A DNA stretch of 64,000 nucleotides, from contig JAWWAC010000001.1 in NCBI GenBank assembly GCA_033721915.1, positions 151,086-215,085 on the forward strand, written 5' to 3'. Position 1 is the first letter of the stretch. Every line of letters starts with the position of its first letter. The notes beneath the pieces were generated by a model. It worked only from the letters and a program-made list of their open reading frames with translations, was not told the origin of the DNA and did no database searches. The stretch comes from REBR01 sp033721915 (lineage in GTDB: Bacteria; Pseudomonadota; Gammaproteobacteria; Pseudomonadales; Oleiphilaceae). Positions 27,549 through 37,134 of the stretch are shown here, piece after piece. The position numbers were made by a program, and so were the translations under genes.

Positions 27549-28400
27549 TTACGGATTCTGAGTGGCGGCGCCCTGTGGCTGCCTTGACGGCAGCTGGTCG
27601 ATACCGTCCTCGGTGCGGATGATGCGGTTCTTCTGCCGGTCCAGCCGCAACGCCTTGTTGGCGGCCACCAGCTCCGGGTTCTTGTAGCCGCGCTTGTGAT
27701 CCAGGTGCACCACGATGGCGTTGTAGCGCACATGCTTGGGCCGCACCCCGAGGTTGATCAGACGCACCCCGAATTCACGGTCCAGCCCGCCCCAGGGCAT
27801 ACGCTCGTCAAAGCCGTTGACCGCCAGTATGTCACTGAGCCAGGCGGAGCCGTTGGAGCCCTTGAAGTTGCAGGCCGTGGGGGTGAGCCGGTTGTACAGA
27901 CGGGCACGGAGGGGGCCGGCGGTGAGCTTGCTGTTCTTGTAGCTGCTCTTCAGGCCATGCTCTTTCAGCCACTGCAGGTCAAAACAGCGACCGGTGAGGA
28001 TGTCTTCCCGGCTGATGGCCTCGCTGGTGCTCATGGGCAGCTTGTGATAACCGCCGGAGAGGTAGGTCTTTGGCTCCGCCTCGCGGGCGTGCACCGCCAG
28101 AAAGTCCTTGCGGGGGATGCAGTCCCCGTCGGTGAAGACCACGTACTCGGACGCCACCTCCAGAATGGCCTTGTTGAGAATGCGGCACTTGCGGAAGCCC
28201 TTGTCCTCCTGCCACAGGTGCTTGATGGTCATGCCGGTTTCCCCCCGCAGCCGGTCGATCACCTCACGGGTCTCCTCCGTGGAGCCGTCATCACCGATCA
28301 CGATCTCGAAATCCCTGTGCTCCTGCACGCTGTAGCCCCAGAGCACTTTCTCCAGCCACAGCGGGGAGTTGTAGGTAGTCATGATCACCGACACTTTCAT
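27549..28400 (-). CDS. Glycosyltransferase family 2 with GT7-like C-terminal region
   Basis: 283 residues from MKVSVIMTTYNS (ATG at 28400), preferred to an ATG at 28421 because GT2 proteins begin here. Clear GT2 domain: VSVIMTTYNSPLWLEKVL, IVIGDDGSTEETREVI and donor DxD YVVFTDGDCIPRKDF. Near residue 215, MPWGGLDREFGVRLINLG resembles the C-terminal acceptor/catalytic motif of GT7/chondroitin-synthase-type enzymes. Downstream of, and 30 bp from, the sulfotransferase gene, so the two may build a sulfated glycan. Confidence 0.87.
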   Translation of the reverse strand: MKVSVIMTTYNSPLWLEKVLWGYSVQEHRDFEIVIGDDGSTEETREVIDRLRGETGMTIKHLWQEDKGFRKCRILNKAILEVASEYVVFTDGDCIPRKDFLAVHAREAEPKTYLSGGYHKLPMSTSEAISREDILTGRCFDLQWLKEHGLKSSYKNSKLTAGPLRARLYNRLTPTACNFKGSNGSAWLSDILAVNGFDERMPWGGLDREFGVRLINLGVRPKHVRYNAIVVHLDHKRGYKNPELVAANKALRLDRQKNRIIRTEDGIDQLPSRQPQGAATQNP

Positions 28401-28430
28401 GGGAGGTTTCCTGTTGAGCATTCCGTACGG

Positions 28431-29285
28431 TTAACCGGGCAGATCCCGCGAGTAATTAAAGCAGTCGAAGTCGTCACTGAAAAGGCTTTGTACCAGACGA
28501 ATGCAGTGTTCGTCGTAATAGGCCGCCAGCTTGCCACCGGCACCGGTGGCATTGGCGGTAAAGGCCCGCACCGGCTCCGGCTGATAACGGTCCCCCAGAA
28601 TGCGGGCCTTGATGAAAGCCAGGTCCTGATCCAGGTTCTCCACTTTGCCGAAAAAATCGAACGACCCATAGGGCAGCAACAGCAGCGAGCTTTGCGGCGC
28701 CCAGTGGGCATTGGAATACAGTTGGCCGCTGGCCAGCCCCTGCAGGAAGTCGTGAAAGGAGCTCTCACGGTTCCGGTCCCTGGCCCGTCGCTCCACCTTG
28801 TCCAGGTAAGCGGACAGTGTGCGGGTGAAGGGGTTGCGCACCACGGCAAACCGGAACAGGCCATCCAGCTGATCCAGCTGCGCCGAGCTGAGCTGTGAGG
28901 GGGTGGTAAAGCGCTTCTTCGCCACCTTGGAGGGGACATCCTCGCCAAAGCTGATACGGGCCAGGTTTTCCACAATGGTGGAATTGGCCGCCTTGGGGAT
29001 GCGGTTGCAGAAAAAACCCGCCTTGAGGTCCACGCAGCCACGGGCGTCGGCGCTGTTGACGGAAATACCCTGGCGGTAGGGGTAGCGCCGGTAAAAGGGC
29101 ATCAGCGGAATGGTCAGTCGGTTTCGGATCAGCTTGTGCAACGTAGACCCCTGTTTCTGGTGACACACGTGAATCGCCGGGGCGGCCGGCAGCGGCAATC
29201 TCTTGCGGATTCTATCAGGTTCATCTTGGCCAGGTCTCTCACCCCCACCAACCCAATTGTCATTACAGGTCGTCAGATTGGCCAA
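28431..29285 (-). CDS. Carbohydrate sulfotransferase family protein
   Basis: Up to 284 residues; the real start may be TTG at 29141 (AGGGG 6 bp upstream) or ATG at 29102, since the first 48 residues are not family-like. PAPS-binding motifs: 5'-phosphosulfate loop NRIPKAANSTIVENLA (about 94-109) and 3'-phosphate motif FAVVRNPFTRTLSAYLDKV (about 146-164), as in sulfotransferase family 2. Transfers sulfate from PAPS to a sugar hydroxyl. No transmembrane segment is obvious. Paired with the glycosyltransferase at 27549. Confidence 0.8.
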   Translation of the reverse strand: MANLTTCNDNWVGGGERPGQDEPDRIRKRLPLPAAPAIHVCHQKQGSTLHKLIRNRLTIPLMPFYRRYPYRQGISVNSADARGCVDLKAGFFCNRIPKAANSTIVENLARISFGEDVPSKVAKKRFTTPSQLSSAQLDQLDGLFRFAVVRNPFTRTLSAYLDKVERRARDRNRESSFHDFLQGLASGQLYSNAHWAPQSSLLLLPYGSFDFFGKVENLDQDLAFIKARILGDRYQPEPVRAFTANATGAGGKLAAYYDEHCIRLVQSLFSDDFDCFNYSRDLPG

Positions 29286-29397
29286 AGATTAAACAACACG
29301 TTCTGTCACACTACAGCAACCGAATTGAAACCTTTGGTTACAGTGGCGCGTTTCAGTCACAGGAACCTGTTAAAAACAACGAGCCCCGAGGTGTGTC

Positions 29398-31146
29398 ATG
29401 CAGTCCCTCATCAAGCCTTTGCTTCCCGCGTTACTGGTGCTGTCTCTGAGCGCCTGTGAAAGTGATTCCGACACCGCCAATACCACTGAAGGCGTCACCA
29501 CGGTCTCACAGGCCCCGGACAACACCGGGCGCACTGGTGACCTGCCCGGCCGGGGTAACCAGCCCCGCTTCCTGCCGGTCAGCCACGACGGACTTGAGCG
29601 CAAGGACATCGACGGCACCGTGGTGTCCGATGACGGCACCGTGATTCACTTTACCGTGTTCCTGCCGGATCTGGCCCCGGATGAAGCGGCCCCCATTGTC
29701 TTCCAGTCCCACGGTTACGGCGGCAGCCGCCTGACCTCACTGTCCGAGGATGGCGGTGATGGTGAGTTCATCGGCAATGCCCCGGCCGAGGCGGCCTTCT
29801 TTGCCCGTGAGAACGGCGCCATTGTGGTGAGCTACGACCAGCGCGGCTTTGGCGAGTCCGGCGGCCAGGTGGAGCTGATGAATCCGGAAAAGGAGGGCCG
29901 TGACTTTATCAACCTGCTGGACCGCATCGACAGCGAGTATTACGAATTCATACTGCGTACCGCCGACGACCTGGACCCCCGCGTGGGCACACTGGGCCTG
30001 AGCTACGGCGGCGGCTACCAGTGGATCGCCGGCAGCATCGACGACCGGGTGGACGCCATGGTGCCACTGACCACCTGGTACGACCTGCGCTACAGCCTGC
30101 AGCCCAACGATGTGCCCAAAACCGGCTGGCTGACTATCCTGCAGGCCATCGGCATCCCCGGCAGTGAAGGAGACCAGTCCGAGGATATCTACCGGGCCTT
30201 TGTGGAGACCTTCCTGCCGGGGGTGGACGTGAACGAGGAGTTCGCACAGACCCTCTCGCGGCACAGCCTGAGGGCCTACTGCGAGGGCTTCAACCAAAGC
30301 GTGGGCGGTATCCCCAAGGCCGACACTCTGTTGATCCAGGGGGTGGCCGACACTCTGTTTAACATGCGTGAGAGCGTCGACGCCTTTGAATGCCTGCGCC
30401 AGGCGGGACGCAATACGCACCTGATTGTGCAGCGTCTGGGCCATATCCTGCCCGCACTGGAGAAGACCCCCGGCCCCACGGGTTTTGCCACAGAGCGTTT
30501 CCTGCAGTGCGGGGACGAGCGCTACGAGACCTCACGACTGATTTTCGAATTCGTGGACAGCCGCCTGCGTGGCAACCCCGAAGCACTCACATTGCCTGAG
30601 ACCTGCATGACCATTGAGGGCCGTCAGGGCATTACGGCCGAGAACATTGTCCGTGGCGGCGATCTGTTCACCACACCGGACCGCATGCTGCAGTCACCGG
30701 AGGTGGCCACTGCCGTGCTGGCAGAGCCGGAACTGGATGACTCGGGCAACCTGAGTGCGGAGTACCTGGAGCGGGTCTCTCCCAGCGTCAGCATGGACCT
30801 GTTCACGGCCGACCAGCCACTGAATCTGGCCGGGCTGCCCCAGGTCTCGCTGTCAGTAGACACCCTCTCACCGGTGCCTCCCACGCTGTTTCTGGGGCTG
30901 AAGGTCACCCGCGCCAACGATGGCCGCGCGATACTGCTGCACAATCAGGTGACCCCGATAGCCCAGTCCGGCCCTGTCTCGGTGGAACTGCCAGGGGTGA
31001 CCTTCCCTCTGGAAGCCGGTGACAAGGTGTCACTGGTGGCCTACACCTACCACCCTCTGTTCTATTACAACGACGAGGCCCTGCAGAGCACCACCAATCC
31101 GACCACACTGACCAACGTCATGGTGCGTCTGCCGCTTCTGGACTGA
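29398..31146 (+). CDS. CocE/NonD or X-Pro dipeptidyl-peptidase-like hydrolase, lipoprotein
   Basis: 582 residues. Lipobox LSAC (Cys20) suggests membrane anchoring. Alpha/beta-hydrolase core with SHGYGGSRLTSL, the nucleophile elbow GLSYGGG (Ser202), and a C-terminal jelly-roll-like domain (about 440-580) as in PepX/CocE. A likely acid/histidine lie in LLIQGVADTLFNM and GHILPALEKT. Substrate (peptide, ester or polymer) unknown. Monogenic, ending in a strong hairpin. Confidence 0.83.
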   Translation: MQSLIKPLLPALLVLSLSACESDSDTANTTEGVTTVSQAPDNTGRTGDLPGRGNQPRFLPVSHDGLERKDIDGTVVSDDGTVIHFTVFLPDLAPDEAAPIVFQSHGYGGSRLTSLSEDGGDGEFIGNAPAEAAFFARENGAIVVSYDQRGFGESGGQVELMNPEKEGRDFINLLDRIDSEYYEFILRTADDLDPRVGTLGLSYGGGYQWIAGSIDDRVDAMVPLTTWYDLRYSLQPNDVPKTGWLTILQAIGIPGSEGDQSEDIYRAFVETFLPGVDVNEEFAQTLSRHSLRAYCEGFNQSVGGIPKADTLLIQGVADTLFNMRESVDAFECLRQAGRNTHLIVQRLGHILPALEKTPGPTGFATERFLQCGDERYETSRLIFEFVDSRLRGNPEALTLPETCMTIEGRQGITAENIVRGGDLFTTPDRMLQSPEVATAVLAEPELDDSGNLSAEYLERVSPSVSMDLFTADQPLNLAGLPQVSLSVDTLSPVPPTLFLGLKVTRANDGRAILLHNQVTPIAQSGPVSVELPGVTFPLEAGDKVSLVAYTYHPLFYYNDEALQSTTNPTTLTNVMVRLPLLD

Positions 31147-31164
31147 TCCATCACGGCATTCTGG

Positions 31165-31198
31165 CACGGGGCTGTCACCTCACGGTGACGGCCCCGTG
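31165..31198 (+). terminator. Hairpin terminator after the CocE-like gene
   Basis: Long stem CACGGGGC-t-GTCACC / GGTGAC-g-GCCCCGTG with a 4-nt loop, 18 bp after the stop codon. No strong T run follows. Confidence 0.65.
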
Positions 31199-31285
31199 TC
31201 CGTTGAGGGTTGGCGTTGGGGCCGGCGGCCACGTATCCTGATTCACAACGCTGTCATTCATCCGCCCTGTCCCAAGGAGCCCGCC

Positions 31286-32287
31286 ATGTACCGTCCCATC
31301 GGTTGCAAGATGCCGCCACTGACACGCAATGAAGACGGTGATGAGCGTCGTGTGGGTGTGGAGATCGAGCTCTCCGGCATCGACTACGATGAGCTGGTGG
31401 CCATCACCACCCGTTTTCTGGACGGGGAGTCCAGCAACCGCAGCCGTTATGTGGAAGTGATCGACACGGTGGACGGGGATTTTCTGGTGGAACTGGATTC
31501 CGCCCCGGTGAAGGACCTGGAGGAGCCGGACGAGCGGCTGCCTGAGCCACTGCGCAAGCTGGCCACCCAGGCCATGGACCTGTTCGACGCCGCCGCGGAG
31601 CGCATCGTGCCACTGGAAATCGTCTCACCGCCCATGCCACTGTCTCGGCTGCAGCAGATCGAGGAGCTGTGCGAGTACCTCTGCGACCAGGGCGCACTGG
31701 GCAGTCGCCACGCGATCTATTACGCCTTTGGCCTGCAGCTCAACCCGGAGCTGCCGTCACTGGAGGCGCCGGACATACTGCGATTCCTGCAGGCCTTCGC
31801 CGGACTTTATCCATTGCTGAAAAGCCGCCACCAGCTGGACATCAGCCGCAAGTTCACCCTCTATATCGACCCCTGGCCAGAGGCCTATGTGCGGCTGATC
31901 ATGGACGACGACTACAACCCGGACCTGGACCAGCTGATCGGCGATTACCTGCACCACAACCCCACCCGCAACCGGGCACTGGACCTGATGCCGCTGTTTG
32001 CCCACCTGCGTCCCAAGCGGATCCGTCGTGAGATCGGCGACGAGCGCATCAAGGCCCGCCCCACCCTTCACTACCGCCTGCCGGACTGTGATATCGACAA
32101 CGACAACTGGCAGTTCGCCACTATCTGGAACGACTGGGTGGCACTGGAAGAGCTGGCCTGTGACCCGCAGCGTCTGGCGGCCTTCAGGGCCAGCTACCGC
32201 AAGCGGCACAGTTTCTCACTGGAGAACCTGACCTTTGACTGGATCAAGGAGTCCGAGCTTTGGCTGGACGGCAAAACCCCGTCCTGA
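31286..32287 (+). CDS. Amidoligase family protein
   Basis: 333 residues from the ATG at 31286 (AAGGAGCCCGCC upstream; a longer frame reaches 31196). Opens with RRVGVEIELSGI, the acidic metal/ATP-site signature of the amidoligase (glutamine-synthetase-like COOH-NH2 ligase) family, and has RIVPLEIVSPPMPL and AFGLQLNPELP further on. Such enzymes form amide bonds using ATP. The overlapping partner is a class-I glutamine amidotransferase, supporting a joint amide/peptide metabolism. Substrate unknown. Confidence 0.85.
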   Translation: MYRPIGCKMPPLTRNEDGDERRVGVEIELSGIDYDELVAITTRFLDGESSNRSRYVEVIDTVDGDFLVELDSAPVKDLEEPDERLPEPLRKLATQAMDLFDAAAERIVPLEIVSPPMPLSRLQQIEELCEYLCDQGALGSRHAIYYAFGLQLNPELPSLEAPDILRFLQAFAGLYPLLKSRHQLDISRKFTLYIDPWPEAYVRLIMDDDYNPDLDQLIGDYLHHNPTRNRALDLMPLFAHLRPKRIRREIGDERIKARPTLHYRLPDCDIDNDNWQFATIWNDWVALEELACDPQRLAAFRASYRKRHSFSLENLTFDWIKESELWLDGKTPS

Positions 32288-32997
32288 TCGGTGTCAGTGG
32301 CCATGGCCGCAACAAGGCGGACATTGCCCTGATCCGACTGGCACTGACGCTCTATGGCGCCGAGACACTCTGGCTGCTGCCGGGCATGACCATCCCCTGG
32401 GCGAGGCTCCACGGGGTGGTGATCGCCGGCGGTTCCCATGTGCACCCGTCCCGCTTCCGCCAGAAGCCCCAGATCGCTGCCCGCTACAACCTGCCCCGTG
32501 ATGAGCTGGAGTTTGCCCTGGCCCGTGGCGCCAATATCCGCGGCGTGCCGGTACTGGGCATCTGCCGGGGTGCCCAGGTGCTGAATATCGCCCGTGGCGG
32601 CAGTCTGCGCCAGAACATCACACCGGACCGGGTCCATACGCGCCCCAGAGCACTGCTGCTGCCACTGCAGCCGGTGCGCGTCCAGCCCCGCTCCAGGGTC
32701 GCCCGCACACTGGGGCGGGAGCTGCTGGGGGCCAACCGGCTCCACAGCCAGGCCATCGAGCGCCTGGGTGAGGGGCTGAAGGCGGTGGCCATGGACCGTG
32801 ACGGCTTTGTCCAGGCCATCGAGGCAAAGCCGGTGGACTCCGGACAGGCACTGTGGCAGCTGGGGGTGCAGTGGCATCCTGAATACCTGCTCTACCACCC
32901 GTCCCACCGGCGCCTGTTTGCCGCACTGGTGGCCGCCGCGCGGCGTTACCGCCAGGGTTGCGCCAATGGCAGCAGCGCCACAGTGACGACGACCTGA
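32260..32997 (+). CDS. Class-I glutamine amidotransferase-like protein (peptidase C26 / PuuD-like)
   Basis: 245 residues from a TTG start at 32260, which overlaps the amidoligase by 28 bp; AAGGAG lies 8 bp before it inside the upstream gene. Catalytic triad complete: Cys102 in LGICRGAQ, His206 and Glu208 in QWHPEYL. The family includes gamma-glutamyl-GABA hydrolase. It could hydrolyse a gamma-glutamyl amide or donate ammonia to the amidoligase. Forms a two-gene cassette with it. Confidence 0.9.
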   Translation: MAGRQNPVLIGVSGHGRNKADIALIRLALTLYGAETLWLLPGMTIPWARLHGVVIAGGSHVHPSRFRQKPQIAARYNLPRDELEFALARGANIRGVPVLGICRGAQVLNIARGGSLRQNITPDRVHTRPRALLLPLQPVRVQPRSRVARTLGRELLGANRLHSQAIERLGEGLKAVAMDRDGFVQAIEAKPVDSGQALWQLGVQWHPEYLLYHPSHRRLFAALVAAARRYRQGCANGSSATVTTT

Positions 32998-33039
32998 TGG
33001 GAGAGTGCAAGGCAGGGATTGGGCCGGGGTGGCTACGGT

Positions 33040-33258
33040 TTATTCAGCGAGAATGTGCTTGCGCAGCAGCACCTTGATCATGCGGATTTCCGGGGAGTCG
33101 GTCCGGCGACCGTCCAGGTACTGCTCCGTGAAGCGCTGCAGGGACTCGCGGGTGCGGATAAAGTGCGGGTCAATGCCGGTGATTCGGCGCAGCACCTTGC
33201 GCTCCCTGGGGGTGAGTCGTATCTGGTTACCGTGGGCAAGCATGGCCAGATCCTGCAC
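33040..33258 (-). CDS. Small hypothetical protein
   Basis: 72 residues from a GTG at 33258, or 67 from the ATG at 33243, which has AGGA 7 bp upstream. Helical and basic (LTPRERKVLRRITGID, TDSPEIRMIKVLLRKHIL), reminiscent of a small nucleic-acid-binding protein, but I recognise no family. Lies between the amidotransferase (convergent) and tamB. Confidence 0.55.
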   Translation of the reverse strand: MQDLAMLAHGNQIRLTPRERKVLRRITGIDPHFIRTRESLQRFTEQYLDGRRTDSPEIRMIKVLLRKHILAE

Positions 33259-33340
33259 GCTGGGTTTCTTTCAAGATGCCAATTCCCCGGGGGAAAATCA
33301 ACGGCCATGGCCTGTGATTGTGACGGCCTTTGTGGCAGGT

Positions 33341-36300
33341 TCAGTAATCCCGCTGGTAGAAAATATCCAGTGAGTTGGCCAGGCCGCTGGCCGCCTCCAG
33401 GAACACCCGCTGGGTCAGGTCGTAGCGCACCGCGATGCGGTTGACCGGCTGGAACAGGCCCACCCCGTAGCGCAGGCTGAGCTTCTCGGTGATATAGCCC
33501 GAGGCCACCACCGAGGCATCCTGGCCGTAGCCTTCCGTCTCCAGCTGCAGGTCCCTGATGCCCACCCGCTCGCCGATATCCCGGGTAATGGGCGCCGTCT
33601 GGCTCAGGCCCATGGACAGCGCCACCTCCCCCACCACGTTGCTGTCGCCCTCGCTTTGCAGTGGGCGACCCAGCAGCAGATAGGACAGAGCCTGCTGCTC
33701 GCTCAGTGACGGCTCGGAGAAGATCTCCGTCTGGGGGTCGTTGGCCCTCCCGGTCAGTCGCACACCGGCCACCACATCCCGGGTTTCCCGCACCGCCTCG
33801 ATGTCCAGGAAGGGCTGGTCCAGCGGGCCGGCAAAGATCACCCGGGCGCGGCGGATGCGCAGGCGCTGGCCGTAGATCTCGTAGCGCCCGTCCTCCAGTG
33901 ACAGGTCACCACGGGCCTGCATGTTGTCCCCCAGCCGCAGCTGGCCCTTCAGGTTGCCGGTGACGCCAAAGCCGTTGAAGCTGACTTTCTCTTCCCCCAC
34001 CACCACCCGCAGATCCATGCGCAGTTTCATGGGCTCGCCTTTGGGCGCCTGTCCGGCGATTTCCTCGTCTTCCGAGACCTGAACGGCGGAGGGGGGGATT
34101 TCCCGGATCCGGATGGCCCCTTCGGGGACACCCAGGCGCCCGCCCACAAAGAGCCCTTTCTGGTCGTCATAGCGGATCTCGATGTCTGGCACCAGGGTCA
34201 GCCTGGCAAAGGGCTCCAGAGTCACCGGCAACCGGTCACCGTCGATATTCACCGTGGCCTGCACGCCCTCGCTCCAGTCCATCTCACCACGGATACGGCC
34301 CTGGCCCTGTTCGCCACTGCGCAGGTCCCCGCTCAGTTGCGCCTGGCTGCCACTGACGTCCAGTTGCAGTGCCAGATGGTCGATGGCCATGGGCAGTGAC
34401 GGATCACTCAGCTGCCCGTCCTCAAGGCGGATCTGCCCGGATACCTCCGGCTTCTGCAGCGTCCCCGCCAGACTGGCCTCGCCCTGTAACCGCCCCTGCA
34501 CCTGCTGCAGATCCACAAAGGCCCTGGCCAGGGCCAGGTTCAGGTTCTCCAGTGACAGGCGGCCCGTCAGGGGGTAGTTACCGTCGCGGGTGTCCATGGC
34601 GGCATCCAGGTTCACATCACCCAGATCGGGCCCCTTCAGACGGAACCCCAGAGTCGCCTCATCGGGATCCAGCCGCGCTTCCAGACGCAGCTGGCTGTAG
34701 TCCAGACGCAGTCGTTGCTCATGGCCCTCCCCGGAGGCGTTCTCCATGGCCTCCTCGTCCCCCGGGTCCAGTGTCTGCAGCAACTGGAAGTGGCCCTCAC
34801 CGGCGTCCACCCAGAGATCGCCACGGGGGCCCCGTTCGTCCATGTCCAGTGCCACACGGGCATCCAGTGTCTCCTGCCAGCGCATGTCCGGTGGCAGGAA
34901 GTCCTCAAAGGCGCGGGTGGGCAGGTCCGAGAGGGCCACTCGCAGTCGCTGCCGGGGGAACAGCCGCTGTTCGTCTTCCAGGCACAGCCGGGCCTGCTCC
35001 CAGCCCCAGCAGTGCCCGCCCAGAACGATGCGCTCTGCGGGGTTCACGGTCAGGGCCGCCGGCTCCTGCAACTGCCAGTCCTGCTCCAGTGCCCGGACCC
35101 GCCCCTGCTCCAGGGCCCCCTGCCAGACGCCCTCAGTGTGGCCACCCTGTGCGCTGAGGTTCAGTGAGGCCATGGCGTGCTCCACCGCCAGACTCAGTTT
35201 GTGGTCGCTCTCGCTGCCATCCAGTCGCAGCTCACCGCTCTCCACCTGCTGCTCGCCAATGGCCAGCCCGGACCAGTCCAGTGCCAGGCTGCCGGTCTGG
35301 CGGCGATCCAGATCGCCCTTGAGGGTGAGTGTCTCCAGCGCCAGGGACTGTGGCTCGAAGCCAATGTCATGCAGCGCCAGCTCCGTGGAGCCGGAGGGCG
35401 AGCGCAGCAGGTCACGGCCCTGGAATGAGCCGTTCAGGGCCCCTTCCAGCCCCGGCCAGAGCTGATCCAGACGCTCCATTGCCAGTGACAGACGGCCATC
35501 CAGTGCACCGGCGCCGCTCTGGCTGGCCTGTCCTTCAAGGCGGTTGTCCCCCATGCGCCCCTGCAGTGACTTCAGTGTCCAGGCCTGCCCGTCCATGGCC
35601 GCGGCCAGGTCCAGTGTCAGTGGCTGATCCCGCAGCCGGCCCTTCAGTCCCAGATCCGCGCTCAGCTGCGGCCCTGATTCGGTCAGGGTCCCCTGTGAGC
35701 GCAGGCGCCCCTGTATGCGCCCTGGCAGCTGCCTGACGAAGTGCCCCGGGTTGATGCCGGCCAGTGCCAGATCCAACTGCCAGCCCAACTGGTCGGCAAA
35801 ATCCACTGTCGCCCCGCCATGGACCCGACCCGGCGTCCCGGCGATGGACAGGCGGGGCAGGCGCAGCTGCCGGAAGTTCCCCGCCAATGGGCTGTCCACC
35901 AGCACCGGCCCCTGGGGGGTGCTGACCAGGGCATCCAGGTGCCCCTGGTACGCCTCCCCTTGCAGGGAGATGTCCATATCCAGGGCTTCCATGGCCACCG
36001 GCGGCACCGTCACCTCCGGCAGCAACCGGTTCCAGGGGAAGTCCCGCCAGGACAGGCTGGCCTTTGCCTCCAGCTCCCCGGACCAGTCCACACGGGCGTC
36101 GCTGACAGCCACAAACTGCCGCTCACTGGCCGAGACACGCAGTGACTCCACTGAGGCACTGTCCAGACCGGCATGGCCGCGCAGTGTCATGGCCATGGCG
36201 GGTGTCGTGGCCAGATTTCCGTCCAGACGCAGATCCCAGCCATCGTTCAGATTCCCCGTCAGTGCCAGCTCCAGATCCTGCAGTGTGAGGGTCTCCGGCA

Positions 36301-37108
36301 GTGACGGGTCGGCCTTGATGGACTCGGCGCTGAGGGTGAGTGACGCGGGCAACGGCGGCTGCAGCGGTGACACCGTCCCCTCCAGCACCGCCTGCCAGGG
36401 GGAGGACAGATCGACCCGTGTCTGCAGGCTGGCCATGGAGCCCCGGAGCCGGGCGTCGGCGATCAGCGGTGGCCGCTCATCAGGCAGCGCCATCTGCGCG
36501 TTGAGAGCCAGTGACAGTGGCCAGTCCCCCTGCAGTGTCAGGCTGCCGGAGACCTCCGCCTTCAGGGTGTCACGCTGCACCTGCAGGTAGTGCAGCTGCA
36601 GCGTATCCCCTTCCATGGCGGCACTGAGATTCGCCCCTGCGATCAGCGTGTCGCCGTTGAGGCGCACCGCACCGATATCCAGGTCCGCCACCCGGATCGT
36701 CACCGGCAGTTCAATGTTTGGCAGCTCGATAGGGCTGTCACCGGACTTCGCCTCTTCCGGCGCCTCACCCGGTGGCAGCTGCAGTGTGACATCGCCGCTG
36801 TGCAGGCGGTCCAGGCAGACATCAAGACGCAACAGGCAGCCGGGGCGCCAGGCGATGTGAGGGCCTTCCACGGTCACCCGGGTGTCGCCGCTGCGGTAGT
36901 CCAGACGCTCTGCGTGCCACTCACCGCCGAGGCGGCCACGGAACTGCTCCACCTCAAGCCCCGGCACCTGCCCCAGCAGCCAGCGCCCGCCCGGCTCGCT
37001 GCCCAGCAGCCAGCTGCCGCCGGCCATCAGGGCCAGCAGCAGCACCAGCAGCAGCCAGAGCAGGCTCCGCAGCAGGTGTCCGGGCAATCGTTTAAGCCAG
37101 TTCAGCAT
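33341..37108 (-). CDS. tamB: Translocation and assembly module subunit TamB
   Basis: 1255 residues, almost the E. coli TamB length. One N-terminal membrane helix (about 10-32) anchors it in the inner membrane. A long repetitive beta-rich body forms the periplasm-spanning groove. The C-terminal TamB/DUF490 domain includes LRIRRARVIFAGPLDQPFLDIEAVRE near residue 1105 and ends in YDLTQRVFLEAASGLANSLDIFYQRDY. With TamA it carries proteins or lipids to the outer membrane. 26 bp after tamA. Confidence 0.95.
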   Translation of the reverse strand: MLNWLKRLPGHLLRSLLWLLLVLLLALMAGGSWLLGSEPGGRWLLGQVPGLEVEQFRGRLGGEWHAERLDYRSGDTRVTVEGPHIAWRPGCLLRLDVCLDRLHSGDVTLQLPPGEAPEEAKSGDSPIELPNIELPVTIRVADLDIGAVRLNGDTLIAGANLSAAMEGDTLQLHYLQVQRDTLKAEVSGSLTLQGDWPLSLALNAQMALPDERPPLIADARLRGSMASLQTRVDLSSPWQAVLEGTVSPLQPPLPASLTLSAESIKADPSLPETLTLQDLELALTGNLNDGWDLRLDGNLATTPAMAMTLRGHAGLDSASVESLRVSASERQFVAVSDARVDWSGELEAKASLSWRDFPWNRLLPEVTVPPVAMEALDMDISLQGEAYQGHLDALVSTPQGPVLVDSPLAGNFRQLRLPRLSIAGTPGRVHGGATVDFADQLGWQLDLALAGINPGHFVRQLPGRIQGRLRSQGTLTESGPQLSADLGLKGRLRDQPLTLDLAAAMDGQAWTLKSLQGRMGDNRLEGQASQSGAGALDGRLSLAMERLDQLWPGLEGALNGSFQGRDLLRSPSGSTELALHDIGFEPQSLALETLTLKGDLDRRQTGSLALDWSGLAIGEQQVESGELRLDGSESDHKLSLAVEHAMASLNLSAQGGHTEGVWQGALEQGRVRALEQDWQLQEPAALTVNPAERIVLGGHCWGWEQARLCLEDEQRLFPRQRLRVALSDLPTRAFEDFLPPDMRWQETLDARVALDMDERGPRGDLWVDAGEGHFQLLQTLDPGDEEAMENASGEGHEQRLRLDYSQLRLEARLDPDEATLGFRLKGPDLGDVNLDAAMDTRDGNYPLTGRLSLENLNLALARAFVDLQQVQGRLQGEASLAGTLQKPEVSGQIRLEDGQLSDPSLPMAIDHLALQLDVSGSQAQLSGDLRSGEQGQGRIRGEMDWSEGVQATVNIDGDRLPVTLEPFARLTLVPDIEIRYDDQKGLFVGGRLGVPEGAIRIREIPPSAVQVSEDEEIAGQAPKGEPMKLRMDLRVVVGEEKVSFNGFGVTGNLKGQLRLGDNMQARGDLSLEDGRYEIYGQRLRIRRARVIFAGPLDQPFLDIEAVRETRDVVAGVRLTGRANDPQTEIFSEPSLSEQQALSYLLLGRPLQSEGDSNVVGEVALSMGLSQTAPITRDIGERVGIRDLQLETEGYGQDASVVASGYITEKLSLRYGVGLFQPVNRIAVRYDLTQRVFLEAASGLANSLDIFYQRDY

Positions 37109-37134
37109 TCAGGCTCTCTCACAACTCAGGGCGC

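Noticed and set aside
25668..29285. Genomic island boundaries or att sites around the glycosyltransferases
   Set aside because: No tRNA, integrase, direct repeats or clear base-composition shift was found at either side.
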